A stretch of DNA of 39,686 bases from Ectocarpus siliculosus (GCA_000310025.1 FN648791.1:1-39686); one strand, 5' to 3'. Counted from the stretch's first letter, positions 20,871-32,506 are shown. Notes: generated from the sequence alone by a model not told the origin. Made by a program: numbers and translations.

Positions 20871-22376
20871 AAACGAAACAATTTGCAGGCGAGCAGAGAA
20901 CGGTAGGTCTAGGTAAACACGTACCAGTTTTTTCTCGCGTCCTGGTCAGGCATGTTCGGTGTCGGCAACGGTCGGACGGGTGATGGGGCGTATTCCGACA
21001 AAAGCATTGTACTCGTACAATACAATCCACACTTTGTCTCACAAGGACCGCTGGCAGAATGGCTGTTGCTGTACTTCTAGACGAACACGCCACAACGCAT
21101 GAGCGCAAAAAATGCTGCACATGGTATGCATGTCACTACAAAAGATAAACGATATAATACCACTGCTGCCGACTTGACCGACGGATTGCAGCAGGTTTCG
21201 GCGATACTACTGCTGTATCCGCGACAGGCAGAAAATAGACGGCGTGTCGTCTATTTTGTAGGTAGAATACAAGTACTCTCGGCATGTATTTGCCCACACG
21301 CAAAAAGTACAGACATGCAGCGGTGGATCACAAATTAGGTACAGCACCTGCGTGGCACCAGCATGTTTTGATGTGTTTGTATGCTACAGATTCAAGAGGA
21401 CACATGTGGGTGCAGCAGCTTGTACCATGAATACCACCTGGCACATGCTTCGACTTGCAGTGCGAGACAAAGAGTTGGGGGTGGCGCGGGTGCGAGCGAG
21501 TGCGGTGAGACAACAGAGAGGGGACGAGAGCGAGACACACACACACACACCAGGCCGCGTAGACAGAAAACTCGCTTCTCACAGACCTGCTGCTGTAACC
21601 TCGAGGCCCGAGACATGGGCTTCTACTTTCAACAACCTGGCTGGCTCTATCCAGCAAGTAGGACATGCTCTCGGTATCGTGTTGCTTCGCGCTTCGCCTT
21701 GGCCCGGGGTGTTGCCTGGCGCCGAGCAGGGAAAACTGCATGCGGCTGGACCTACAGCAGCGCCATTATCCGCCCTGTCTGCTGAATCCAGCCGGGACTT
21801 GCCTTTGGTGACCACCAACCCCATCTATGTTGGGCCCTACCATGGTATTGCGCGTGTGGGGTCGTTGTCTGTGGAGTGCGGGGTGTGGTTGAAGGGGCAT
21901 GCCCTCTCGCCATCACATGCGGCGAGATTTATTTGGAAAGTTGCCTTGCAGCGTGTATAAAATGAAAGTGTTGGTTCCAAACATTTGGACCCAAATTTCC
22001 AGAAATTTTGGACAAAAAAATTGGAATGTATAAAACGCCCCTTATCAACAAGAAGTTTGAAGGCCGGCTGAGAAGGTTTGAAGACACAAATACATAAGCG
22101 ACGATGGCAAGCGCATCGTCAAAACTTCACAAGAAGAAAAGTGAATACAAAAAAGAAAAGGCCGGATGCCGACCTATGGCTCTCTCGGAATGCAGGGATT
22201 CCCACAATGTCCAATAGGTAACACAGGTGGAGGTCGAACCCCCTTGGGGACTTTTGGGCAAGGGGGGGGGGGGGGGGTCATCGGCATGGTCGAGCCCCTG
22301 AAGAGTCCGTTGGGTTGTCCAACTTCCGTCCCTTGACCAACCTTGGCAACCCCTGACAGAAAAACGGTTTGGCAAA
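20871..22376. other. no gene recognised, 1.5 kb
   Basis: A plus-strand frame of 202 codons (21352-21960) is the longest here. It has no recognisable domain and could be open by chance. A G17 run lies near 22261-22277. Confidence 0.4.
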
Positions 22377-22720
22377 CTCATTGCCTACGATGTGCTTGCC
22401 AAGCTCGTTCGCGTACGTGAGATTGGCAAGGCTAGTTAGCCAGCGTGCGATTGGCGATTGGCAAGGTCGTTTTCGAACTTGAGATTGGCAAGGCTAGTGC
22501 GGGAACATGTGATTTGCAAGGCTCATTGCCTACGATGTGCTTGGCAAGGTCGTTTTCGAACTTGAGATTGGCAAGGCTAGTGCGGGAACGTGTGATTGGC
22601 GATTGGCAAGCTTGTTCGCGAAAGTTGGATTGCAAGCTCGTTCGCGACCCGGAGATTGGCAAGGCTCATTGCCTACGATGTGTTTGGCAAGGCTAGTTCA
22701 CGAGCGTGAGATTGCCAAGG
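22377..22720. repeat. 144-bp tandem array with GATTGGCAAGG sub-repeats
   Basis: CTCATTGCCTACGATGTG recurs at 22377, 22521 and 22665 (period 144). Within each unit GAGATTGGCAAGGCTAGT or close variants repeat several times. Two full units and a partial third are present. Confidence 0.93.
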
Positions 22721-24388
22721 TGCACTGAGCACTTCGACTGGCAGGCTCGGTGAACGTACGAGATAGTTAGCCAGTCACGTTCGCTAAGGCCGACAACGCG
22801 AAGGTCGTACCCGCCCCCGCCCCCGGCACCTCACAGCCGTCGTGGTCGAGGACAGTAAGAGATGCATCTAGAGTTCTTCCTTTTCTCGCGAATCCACACA
22901 TGCTTGTAAATTACAAAAAAAGCGACAGCGACTCTTCTCGATGCAATATGTGCCTCTCTAGAGTAGACCGACGCACAGCGCGAGAGGTATATCGGCAAAA
23001 AGGCAACAAAGTCATGCAGTAATAGAAACATACCAGCAAGTACAATCAATTGAGTCCGTAGCGGAAATACGCGCACAACTCCCCCCATGGCAAAAAAAAA
23101 ACGCGACACATGAGTCATCATCATCACCCTCCACCCTCTCCAGATGACACGCTACAACACGAAGCGCCACCACATGTAACTCACAAGAGTAGACACCATA
23201 AAACCAAGAGAATGGTCGAAAGCTACACAAGAGACACAGCATATGCCACAAAACGCACACCGAGATATCACCGTAACCCGCCTTCTCACTTTCTCTATCA
23301 CAAGACAAGCAAAAACAACCGACATAATCGAACACCCGCAGACCACAACACTAGAAACGCCCCCGCACGCAGGGGCACAAGAAGAGACACCCCTCTCTAC
23401 TTCTACGCGCAGCCTATGTACCGTCCTCGAGGAACTCAACATTTTACACGTGCATATACATGATTCGGATACTTGAACAACACCCCGCGAGCTTTCTTGG
23501 TCGAACCCGGCAAGGGTCAGACCACCAGATAGCAACAAACACGTGGATAAGACGTACTCACAAAAAACCATACAAAGTCCTTGGCGAGAGGAAAGTCCGC
23601 GGCTTCGCGCACCTCCTCCGTCAGCCACGACTAAAACACCACAGCAAGAAGAGTAACCACCCTCTCTACGACAGTCTAGATGTAAAAACTAAGACAATGT
23701 ACCACAACAACAGCGGTACCAAACCCTGTGCCATTCGACCGGCACCGTCCGCCGTGCAACGTCGATGACCTCGCATTATTTTACAAATGAACAGGATGCA
23801 CACGCATCCCTTGAGCCTCTCTCGACAAACACATGATCACCCGTGATTTTACAGAACCCCCGCCCGCGCTAACAAAAAAAAAACACAGCACCGTCTGCAG
23901 TCACAGACAAAAATACGAAAACAAAATGTAAATACACACGTCGATAACAACAACGGAACAAGACCGTCTTCTTCTACGCGCAGAGTACCCTACCATTCGA
24001 CTAGTGTACCGTCCGCCCTGCAGCGTCGACGACCTCACACTATTGTACACATGAGGATATGAACACGATGAGGTGATCTCATAATTTACATGATCATCAT
24101 AATTTTCATGATCATCCGCAAGTTTTCAAAAGTCCGTGCCCCAATGCTAAAACAAAAAAATGCAGCAAGAGTCGTCACCTTCTCCCATCACGGGGAAATA
24201 ACGAAACTAAAATGCCTTCTGTTGGCAGTGCGCGCAACAGAAAGCTAGACACACGCCAAAACCAAACCACAGCGACTCGCCTCCGAAGAGACATGGTCGG
24301 CCACCTTGCGACCTTCCACCTGCGTTCATTTTCGCCCCGCACGGGGGGTTCTGAACAGGCTGTGGTAGAGGCCAAGAGGGCACAGCTT
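22721..24388. other. A/C-rich region without a recognised gene
   Basis: 1.7 kb with short ORFs only. It contains a diverged direct repeat: a 65-bp block with ACCGTCCGCC, TGCA(A/G)CGTCGA and GACCTC lies at about 23726-23790 and again at about 23991-24055. The start of the region follows gene B, whose last exon ends at 24389. Confidence 0.5.
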
Positions 24389-24605
24389 CTATCCAGAAGC
24401 CTCTCCTGCTGCTCCTGCCCCTCCGGCAGCTGCTCCCGTCGCCGCCCCTTCAGCAGCTGATCCAGCCGCGGCCGACGCCGGACTCGAAACCGTCAGGTAC
24501 GGCTTGAAGAAAATGTCCGCGTCTGCTTTGGACGTAATGATGTCCGGCGTCGGGTTCTTGTCTTTGGCGATCTTGGACACGAAATTGCCCAAAAATGTGC
24601 GCACC
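24389..24605 (-). CDS. gene B, last exon
   Basis: The acceptor is TTTCTTGCAG; the first G completes a Thr codon split AC|G with the previous exon. The protein reads VRTFLGNFVSKIAKDK, NPTPDIITSKADADIF and FKPYLTVSSP, then a low-complexity Ala/Gly/Ser tail (AAAGSAAEGAATGAAAGG) to a TAG stop. The pattern F-x3-F-x9-P-x-P-D and then D-A-x4-K-P-Y-L is shared with the last exon of gene A, which also has a split Thr codon at the same point. The tail is poorly constrained and differs entirely from gene A. No known domain recognised. Confidence 0.75.
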
Positions 24606-25225
24606 CTGCAAGAAAGGGAAATGGGCGCGAGCCGAGGGAGAACAGGAGGCGACGCTCAGCCCGTGTCCCGAGGGCGATTGCAAAGCCCCCAAAACGTCCA
24701 CAGTCATCAGACACCGGTAGAAAATTCATGGTCCAAAGCCTTCACACATAGGAGAGATCAGATCCACGCAGATCGAGCTAAATAGCTCTTTTGTTGAGGG
24801 GTATGATATGTCCCTGTTGATCGTTAGGGCATACTCCGAGTAGTAGGTGTTCGGTGTAAGTTTCCCCGAGGTGATCTGAAGGACATAGGGAACCGGGCCC
24901 ATACGTAGGCCATTTTTATGTTTGACAGGAAGACACAAATAAAAATCATCGAGTATGAGTGGGGTGGAGGCGGGTTGTTACCCGCGCTCCCACCAATCAC
25001 ATGTCGATAATGTAGGACAGAGATATGTGTAGAAGATTGACTGGTTGTTTCACACCGCCAAGCGGGAATCCCCTGAAAGACGTAGCACAGCAGAAGAAGC
25101 GGTAGCAGCAGCACATACATGATGACACACACACGTAGACAACACACGAGACAACAAGCACAGCAGCACACGAGACTGCTGTAGACCAAGGCGAGCCAAA
25201 GGTACACATCATAGGAGGCTTCGGG

Positions 25226-25475
25226 TGCGAGACTGTCAGAGCCCGTCACCTGCTGCTGGCAGCGTAAAAGCGAGGGAAAAGCAAGTGCACACAAGTCAAT
25301 CAATCTGCGGTCTTTCTCCGTCGACTGCCGGCAGGCCAATCTTTGACCCACAACAGACGCACCCCGAAACAGCGAGACAACGAGACGTACACACTTAGGG
25401 GCCATCGGGGCGATTTTTTTAGAGCCTGTTGCCTGCTGCTAGCAGAGTCAGCGAGGGAAGTAAGTAGTGCACATG
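25226..25475. repeat. diverged direct duplication in a gene B intron
   Basis: Blocks at about 25226-25290 and 25418-25475 share AGAGCC, CCTGCTGCT, AGCGAGGGAA and GTGCACA in order. Nearby, GGTGATCTGAAGGACATAGG also recurs in variant form at about 24870, 25770 and 25817. Intronic, function unknown. Confidence 0.6.
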
Positions 25476-25979
25476 CACACAGCAGCAGCAGCAGCAGCAA
25501 GCAACAGATTTGAGAGCTTCTCGTTTACACCATCAAATGACGTCCGGCGTTCACGTCTGGCTGGTGGTGGCGGGTGAGGTGTGTGTGTGTGTGTGCAGTG
25601 GCAGTGGTGGCCTCTGTGTGGTGGCTTACATGGGCTACATCCATATCGAACTACACCTGTTTGCCTCTCTCTCTCTCCCCCCCCCTTCTTTTTCGCGCTC
25701 GCTTCATTATATTTCGCTGGACCCTACGTATGGGAGGCGAGCCGGACATAGCGATCAGGGTATGTTTGCCAGAGGTGAGCTGAAGGACATAGGTGATCGT
25801 GGAATGTTGGTTCGGTGGTGACCTGAAGGACACAAGGTGAGCTAGCTCATGATCTATCCGATGTGTGAAAGCCGTGTGAGTGACAATAAAGTGTGCATAG
25901 ATCGACCGGGTGCGGCCGGGGTAGCACGTCGTCGGAGATTCTCCGTTGATTGTCCTCGAGGAGGCAACACTACACTCAC

Positions 25980-26269
25980 GTCTGGTTTAAGACCTGGTCG
26001 TTGCTAGTATCCAGGTACTTCCACTTGATCTTCTTCTTGCTCGGAGGCGCGCCGCCGTTCCTTCCTCCTCCGGACGCCGGAGTGCGGTACTTGTCCGCCC
26101 AGTCAGCTGCTCGGAGCATGGCGTTGAACCCCGGAGCCTCGTAAACATGCAGCTGTTCAGGCCCCATCTGTCCCTCGGACCCCTGGCTCTCGTCGGGGTT
26201 CTCTTTGTTGTACTGCAGGCGGTCCTCGTTGAGGACTTCAACGAGCCAATGCACCACCTGGAACTTGAT
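25980..26269 (-). CDS. gene B, penultimate exon
   Basis: The acceptor is GATGACTCAG and the donor is GTGAGT at 25979. The exon is 290 bp, phase 0 in and phase 2 out, and its last two bases begin the split Thr codon. It reads IKFQVVHWLVEVLNEDR, then an acidic/polar stretch (ENPDESQGSEGQ), a middle part (YEAPGFNAMLRAADWADKY), a Gly-rich basic linker (PSKKKIKWKYLD) and ends NDQVLNQT. An ATG lies just upstream at a weaker acceptor (TTTTAAG), but that choice puts a stop in frame with the preceding exon. Character is that of a soluble protein; no family recognised. Confidence 0.75.
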
Positions 26270-27896
26270 CTGAGTCATCACTTAAAAGGCAGGGAAGTCG
26301 CGCGTCGGCCGAAGATGTGATTGTTATTAGAGCAAGCAGAAACAAGGCGATAGGTAAGGATTGTGTAGCTGGGTTATCACAGTCGACGGAGCGTCCTGCT
26401 TGTCAGCACAAACCACGATTTACCGAACCCATCGACTTGCTGGACCATCTGTGGGGGTACCATCGCTTTCTCGAGAGTTCACGTACAAGGGAAAGCAGCC
26501 TAGATAGAACAGGGGAAAGAGGGCTAATATAGTAGGGGTTTGCCAGGTTTGGAGGCCAATACCTTGGCTTCCTTCCTGCCTACACCTCCTTTGAGGTGAA
26601 AGAACGGAAGGTATGCGGGGCAAAGTGAACAGGGGGGTACATGTACCCTTCGGGGACAAGAAGGCGTGCCTGGTTTCTCTCCCTCTCTCTCGCTCGGCTC
26701 GTGTTGAGCAAAACCTACAGCTGGGAGGGAAACAATACACGGGCTCCCATCTCGACCAAAATCTAAGCAAAAGAGCGTAGTGCGGGACGTGGGGCACATC
26801 ATTCCAAGCAAATGAAAGTCGATGATGCGCGAGCGGGGGGTAGGTGGGTGGGCGGGGAAGCGAAGTCATGCCGGGGCCGTTCATAGCAGTGGGACAGGAA
26901 CTACATGATACAGACACGGTTAAGTTTGATAAGTTCAAGAATTCTGGCATTTTTTTTCTTCGACGTACACCTATACTGAATGAAACATTCGGGACGCCGT
27001 GTGGAACACCGACAGACGAAAGAAAAACGATACCCTCAACCCTCGCGTTGTATACCCTTCATGTCTCCGCTCCATTCCCCCAAGTTAACTACTCAGCCAA
27101 CCCGTATAGCCTCCACCCCTGTGGGGCTACCTGACCCTCTCTCCTCACCCCAACATACAACATATGAATGTTCTCGACAAAACAAAATGACAAAAGATTC
27201 ATAATTTTTTGTGGGCGCTTGTCGTGACCGACCGATTTTGTGCAACCTGACCCCCCCCCCCCCCCTCTCCTGAGCGACGAGGGCGGGCGGGTGGGAAAGT
27301 CGATCAGTCCTGTATCCACTCCTTCACTCTCTTCTCTATTGTCTCTCTCTTGGTACCACAGGCTCCCCGCTGTCGAGCGGTGCGCGTCGAGGGCGAACTG
27401 CAGGCGGGCCTGATCCGTGTGTCCTCCGGGGGGGGGGAGGGCACGGAGCACAGCTCACTACACCCCCCCTCTGGTATATGTTTTCAAATTCCGATCCACG
27501 ACACAAACAACGCTTTCCTTCTGAACGCTACATATTCGCCCTGATCACGTTGAGCCGCGTGCCATAAGACATACTAGGTGTCGCTACAACGAGCGACAGC
27601 TGATAAATGTAACTGTCGTCAGACGTGTGCGTCCACGGTGGAAACAGAGTGCATACACCACACACTTGATACTTCACCTACCTGCTGTGCGCTGGTGTGA
27701 GACCTGTGGTAACGTTACCTTTCACCTACCGGTTAACTCCCCCCCCGTCCACATCCCGCTTTCGTGGTCATACATACCCCCCGCATACTATTGCTGAAGC
27801 TCCTGTTCTCTCTTTTTTGTTCGGTGTTGTCCAACTGCTAGCGAAACAGCAGGACACAAGTCAGTTCTCGTCACCTAGCGCACCAATCGTCTTGGT

Positions 27897-28156
27897 ACCA
27901 CTTCGAGCGTGTGCTCCATTGCGATATCTAGGGCCGTGACAGTTGTGTTAGGCATGGGTGCTGTGTGTGGGAAGACCTTCGTGGCGGCGTGGAATCCAAA
28001 TCGTTTTTTTGGCCCGGGCAATTGGGCCACATCGCAAGGCGAAAACGCCAAACCGGATTTCACATCACCACGATGCTCTCGCCCCACACAGCACTCAATG
28101 CCCAACGCAACTATCTTGCCCAGAGACACCACAATGGATCACACGCTCGAGGTGGT
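27897..28156. mobile_element. small fold-back element (imperfect 260-bp palindrome)
   Basis: The left arm starts ACCACTTCGAGCGTGTG and the right arm, reverse complemented, starts ACCACCTCGAGCGTGTGATCC. The arms keep pairing to the centre, where GGCCCGGGCAATTGGGCC lies. Identity falls inward. There is no coding capacity, and it sits in the 2.3-kb intron of gene B. This looks like a miniature inverted-repeat element; no target-site duplication is evident. Confidence 0.75.
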
Positions 28157-28582
28157 GCGATGGCGATCGGCGTCCTAGGTGTCGAGAACTAACGTGGTGC
28201 TGTGCTCACATTGCTGGCAGTTGATGAACGCGGCGGTAACAAAAAATCATGCGCGACAGACAGCACAATGCATACCGTCATCACACCACAGAGAGTCCAG
28301 CCCAATCGAGCCCAGATGCTATTGCCCGCTGTGCGTGTGTTGTCTGCTGTGTGGTGTCGCCCGCAGTGCGTATGTTCTCTGCTGCAATCCTCTGTGCGTT
28401 CCGAGAACAAAAGGGCATCTGCTGACCCCTGTATTCTAAAATCAAGTCATGTACTCTAAAACCGAATAGACTGTACAAACGTTTTGGTCTTGATGGGGCC
28501 CTCTATTGCGGCGAGACCTCAGGCCAGATTAGAAATCTCGCTTCGCTCGAGCAAAATCTAAAAACAGGTTAGAATGTCTCAC

Positions 28583-28699
28583 CCGAGCGTCGAAATCCTT
28601 GTCCCGGCTGAGCGCGAAGATCTCCCTCAGGGGCCGATTTGTGCGCTGGTCGCGAACGGTTTGGAACGCTCGCCCCGCAAGCTCTCCGGCCGATGCATG
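28583..28699 (-). CDS. gene B, 39-codon exon
   Basis: A 117-bp exon, phase 0 in and out, between acceptor AAACACGCAG and donor GTGAGA. It reads HASAGELAGRAFQTVRD, QRTNRPLREIFALSRD and KDFDAR. Gene A has an exon of exactly the same length and phase, with Gly-Arg-Ala at residues 9-11 in both. It is predicted to be a basic helical segment. It follows the exon that contains the in-frame TAG and precedes the 290-bp exon, with matching phases on both sides. Confidence 0.78.
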
Positions 28700-29458
28700 C
28701 TGCGTGTTTGTCGAAACGTCAGTCCAACACAAGTAACAGTTCGATTTTCGGGTTTTGCGAGAAAGCTACTTTGAACCTTGCAGCAGTTGCCGACAAATCA
28801 AAACACGCGCCAAGAAAATTGTGTTCGAGCCGGGCGACAACATGTATCCGCGAGCTATTGAATGAGGAAAACAAAGAGGGAGAGCGCAAAAGCAGCGGGT
28901 CGTAGCCTACGACCACAACCGCTTCATGTAGTAAGCTTCAGGAATCACGCAACACGCCGCGGGTATGTATTGCCGAATAGTACGCCTTTCCCCAGTATGC
29001 TCGCAAATATGTCTTCTGGTACAACCAAGTAGCCCACGACACGTGACCAAAAACATATTCTTTGGAGAGCATGTGCTTGAGCTTATCATAGTACAAGAGA
29101 GAAACATGCGCGTCCCTGTTGAAGCATATATCGACCACCATTTTTGCTCCATTTGGCGCCTAAGGCAACAAGATTGTGTTCTGAGGCACGCTGCAATAGC
29201 TCTCTCCGATTCACTGGCTGTAATTCAATGAGCGAAAAAAAAGACTTCCGCAACACGCACACGCACAATATGAGCACAAAACAACACGGAACAAGCCAAT
29301 ACGGACTAATGTACGACGAAGAACCCGCCATCGCCTTCCCAAGGGCACACACTCACCAAGACATTGTGGAGAAAACAAAATGAACAACGCCCAACAGCAC
29401 ACAAGTTGCGTCGCCCCCGAGAGGCAACCACCAAACAAAAGACGAATCAGCCACTCAC

Positions 29459-29697
29459 ATCCTTCCATTTCTTGAGCTACGTCTCTTTGAGCTGGGCGAG
29501 GGCGATGAGGCATGATTGCCGACGCGCGGGAACCTCGTTCTCCCTGAAACTATCATCCTCGGACTCCTCCTCGTCGGCGGTCTCGATGTTCCTCTTGGTT
29601 ACGCGGTCGAGGGTTGCCGTGAGGCTGTCGAAGATGACAAGCCGTATGGCCTTGTACATTTCGCAGGACCTGGTCGTCAATGCCGCGACAAACTTTG
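29459..29697 (-). CDS. gene B, exon with an in-frame TAG
   Basis: The acceptor is CGCTTTTCAG and the donor is GTGAGT at 29458. It reads AKFVAALTTRSCEMYKAIR, LVIFDSLTATLDRVTKRN, then an acidic stretch (IETADEEESEDDSF), and CLIALAQLKET. A TAG at 29479-29477 follows, and the frame then continues LKKWKD to the donor in phase 0. It joins the next exon cleanly, so the exon looks intact apart from this one codon. The first two bases need one base from the previous exon, which does not fit the likely donor there, so the upstream junction is unresolved. The TAG means this allele is broken, is read through, or carries a base error. Confidence 0.72.
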
Positions 29698-29811
29698 CTG
29701 AAAAGCGTGCGGCAGCGGGCATTACGGCGACAAATGCGTGCGACAGGATGGGGGGAGGGGCGAGGGGGGGGGGTTAGTGGAAAACACACAGGACGTTTTC
29801 TTCGACGATAC

Positions 29812-29954
29812 CCAAAGAAGAGTGGTGGCGCGTTTTCGCATTGGGGGCTGGAACCCATTCCCAAGGGGATCGAGAGCTGGCCGGCGTGTCTCTCTCTTTC
29901 ATTGTCGTCTTCCGTAATGATGAAGTTGCAAATCCTTTGCTTCTCGGCGAGAAC
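29812..29954 (-). CDS. gene B, third visible exon, 3' edge uncertain
   Basis: The acceptor is AGCTCACCGTAG. The start is in phase 0, continuing the previous exon as ...NNNINLV|VLAEKQRICNFIITEDDN. The frame stays open through ERERHAGQLSIPLGMG and beyond. The candidate donor GTATCG at 29811 leaves two bases, and GTGTGT at 29789 leaves none; neither fits the acceptor at 29698 in phase. The intron downstream has a good branch-point-like CACTAAC and a pyrimidine tract. The last part of this exon is therefore uncertain. Confidence 0.5.
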
Positions 29955-30100
29955 CTACGGTGAGCTCTCCAGAGCGGCTCAGCCCGACGTCCTCATCAGG
30001 GGCTACAATACGCCACAACGATTTTCATGTCCAATCTTGCACAGCAGTGGGGTCGAGGCTGTGTAGCTGAGCCTAGCTGTAGAGAGCTTTCGAACCTTAC

Positions 30101-30241
30101 CACTAAATTGATGTTGTTATTGGCGAGCAGCGCGCCCTTCACCGCCGCTTCGCTGCCCGTCAGACCGTGGGACATGTGCTTCGCCAGGAATGAAACGAGA
30201 CGCTTCCCGTCCTTGTAGTCGTCCACGTCGATCCACCTGGT
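30101..30241 (-). CDS. gene B, second visible exon
   Basis: A 141-bp exon, phase 0 in and out, with acceptor TTTATTGCTGTGCAG and donor GTAAGG at 30100. It reads TRWIDVDDYKDGKRLVS, FLAKHMSHGLTGSEAAVK and GALLANNNINLV, well-balanced coding sequence with an amphipathic helical look. It joins VLAEKQ in the next exon in phase. No family recognised. Confidence 0.78.
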
Positions 30242-30845
30242 CTGCACAGCAATAAATACAAGCAGGGACAGGGACGAGCAGCACGGAGATCAAAGAATGG
30301 TAACATTAAATTCAAGGTCGCGACACGAGGGATTAGTGTTTGATTCTCTCTTCTCTGCGCGCTGTCGTCGAATGTAGTGTGCGGACAGGTACTTCATTTA
30401 TTTTTTGGCACGTATACGTACTGCAGGGATTGTAGGTGCACTTCTTCTTGACGCCGGCCCTTTCCTTGCAAAGTGTGAGTGTTCTTTATACTGTATCTTC
30501 TGATGGCTCTAGCATTTTTGTGACCACCGACCGAGTCTTCGCTAGATTTTGGGAATAGCAACTGACACTTGTTTAATGTGAAGAAAAGAACAACAACAAC
30601 AACAACAACAACAGCGAAAGATATGAATATGACAACCAGGGTGACGCTGCTTCTCGACGCCCGCACTCGTTCGGTTGCACATCCTCCTGACTCCTCAGCT
30701 CCTCAGCGCTCTCCCGCATCCCACTCTTGCCCAGCCTTCGTGAGTCTCTTTTCTACTCTTCTCTTTCGTATGCACAGATGTCGGAAAGGCGCAGTATCTT
30801 TCAGCCAGTCAACATCGTTTAAAACTCACCAACCGCATCTTTTAC

Positions 30846-31064
30846 GCGATAAAAAAACATGTATCTTGGAATCGCTTCCTTAAGCGTGACGGCGGAAGCC
30901 CCCGAAGCCCCTTGCACTTGTACTGTAGTGTGAGGATTCTTCGATAGAGATGGATTCGTTGGGTCGTAATTAGTAGTCTTAACCCTTAGGTGACTACAGG
31001 CTGATTCAGCTCCGTTCTCAGCTCCGATCACTTTGCGTGCCGAAAGGTCGCCGTTGTGCCTCGG
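30846..31064 (-). CDS. gene B, first visible exon
   Basis: A strong acceptor, TGTTTTTTGCTCTTAG, begins a 219-bp phase 0 exon: PRHNGDLSARKVIGAENG, AESACSHLRVKTTNYDPT, NPSLSKNPHTTVQVQGAS, GASAVTLKEAIPRYMFFYR. The chosen donor is GTAAAA at 30845, because it leaves phase 0 for the exon at 30241. A stronger donor, GTGAGT at 30829, would leave one base and break the junction unless another exon lies between. The exon starts at an acceptor, so the gene has at least one further 5' exon that I could not find. Confidence 0.6.
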
Positions 31065-31295
31065 CTAAGAGCAAAAAACACACATAGAGACCAGCAGGGA
31101 GACACAGGCAGCCCACCCCAAAAGCACGCTTATCAGCAATGCGCACAGGACTCACATAGTGCAATACTATTCACCCATGCCTAACCTCTCTGACGTGGGG
31201 CAGATATCCTTTCCAGATCCAATCTACCGGTACTGCCTACCGGTACTGCAAGATTCAAACGCAAAATACCACCGGAGGGTGCATACAGCACCCTG

Positions 31296-32506
31296 AGACC
31301 CATGTTTATGGTCGCCAAATCTTTGAAAAAAATCTTCAAATGTTGTCAAACATTTGCGCGCGAATATCTGCCAGAGGAACATTTGAGTACCGTTTTTATG
31401 GGCAAAAAATCTTTATCGTGTGTTTTTCTCGAAATGCATCGCATGTGCGGCGGGAATCGTGGTCTACTGCTACCAAACGATTTGTGACAGACGAACCACA
31501 AATGCGTCATGGAAACTGAATGTAACGAGCTCGCAAAGGGCTCCCCACAACCCTTGATGCACTGAGCTGATGCTGTGCCCGCCAATATGTAGCGATAGCG
31601 CTCCGGGCGTGCGAGAAAAAATGTTCTCGGTGTCAAAAAGAGACCAAAACGTTCGTCAGCGCTTCCCAACGGCAAAAAGTCGGCCGCTTGAGAGGACATG
31701 TGAGTACAAAACTATCCAGCTCTCGTCCTCTAGACCATCGATTCATGTTTTGTCTTCTTGGGTGTCTTCTCCATCAACGACTCTCATCCGGTTGTGCGTG
31801 GGTTAGCAGTGGCCGCGCTCAGCCGACAGGGAGGCACATCGTTGTGCGCGCAAAGTTGTGGACACAACGTTTTTTTCGGTCTATTTTTTCACTTGGATAT
31901 AGAGCGCTTGTTCCTCCGTCCAAAAAAAAAAATTTTCAACACATCGAGTTCACAGCGACGCGCCTCCCTGCCTGTTGAGTAAGTCCACTGCTTAACCACG
32001 CACATCCGGATGAGAGCTGTTGATGGAGAAGACACCCAAGAAAACAAAACATGAATCGATGGTCTAGAGGACGAGAGCTGGATAGTTTTGTACTCACCTC
32101 TCCTCTCAAGCAGCCGACTTTTTGCCGTTGGAGACACAAACCACGCTTTCTCCGTGCCCTCCAAACCACCCCTGTCTGTTTGTTTTTTTGTGCACGCTTG
32201 ACGAGCTCCCGCCATGTATCAGCCGGCAAAACATTGACACGGTGACTCTAGGGTTGTCCGGATCCCTTTATGAGCTTGCTACGTTGAGTGTGCGCTACGC
32301 AGTGGTTGGTGCTTAGGACGGAAGGGGCGGTCGTCTACTAATCCCGCCGCTCTTGGGAAACATTTTCGCGACCTGCCCCATTCCAAAATATTTGAGAATA
32401 TTTTGCTGAAGATTTTCTCCCATAAACAGTGAAACAAAATCTTTGTCCGCAAATGTTTGAAAATATAAACATTTTCGCAAAGATTTGGCGACCATAAACA
32501 TGGGTC
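31296..32506. mobile_element. 1.2-kb fold-back element with TIRs
   Basis: The left end AGACCCATGTTTATGGTC, continuing GCCAAATCTTTG, matches the reverse complement of the right end. A second, well-conserved inverted block lies near the centre (about 31665-31830 against 31965-32125; CTCTCGTCCTCTAGACCATC and its complement). Between these, the arms can still be aligned with lower identity, so the whole element is one long imperfect inverted repeat with a short loop near 31900. The two halves therefore encode similar short peptides in opposite directions. TGA flanks both ends if the TIR starts at GACCC, but three bases are weak evidence for a target-site duplication. No transposase. Confidence 0.85.

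Larger units (their letters stand above)
24389..31064 (-). other. gene B model: seven exons, unrecognised family, 5' end unknown
   Basis: Exons read on the minus strand: 31064-30846, 30241-30101, 29954 to about 29812, 29697-29459, 28699-28583, 26269-25980 and 24605-24389. Phases agree at every junction except the one between the third and fourth exons. No ATG start was found; the first exon recognised begins at a splice acceptor, so one or more 5' exons are missing from this model. An in-frame TAG at 29479-29477 interrupts the fourth exon. The last three exons match gene A in layout. I recognise no domain. Introns run from about 0.15 to 2.3 kb and one holds a fold-back element. Confidence 0.6.

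Noticed and set aside
21352-21960. 202-codon plus-strand ORF
   Set aside because: No recognisable domain; it overlaps other open frames and a (CA)n run, and an ORF of this size can occur by chance in a 40-kb window.
30830-31064. Longer version of the first visible gene B exon ending at GTGAGT (30829)
   Set aside because: The donor is closer to consensus but leaves one base, which does not join the exon at 30241 in frame; GTAAAA at 30845 does. An extra exon between them could still rescue it.
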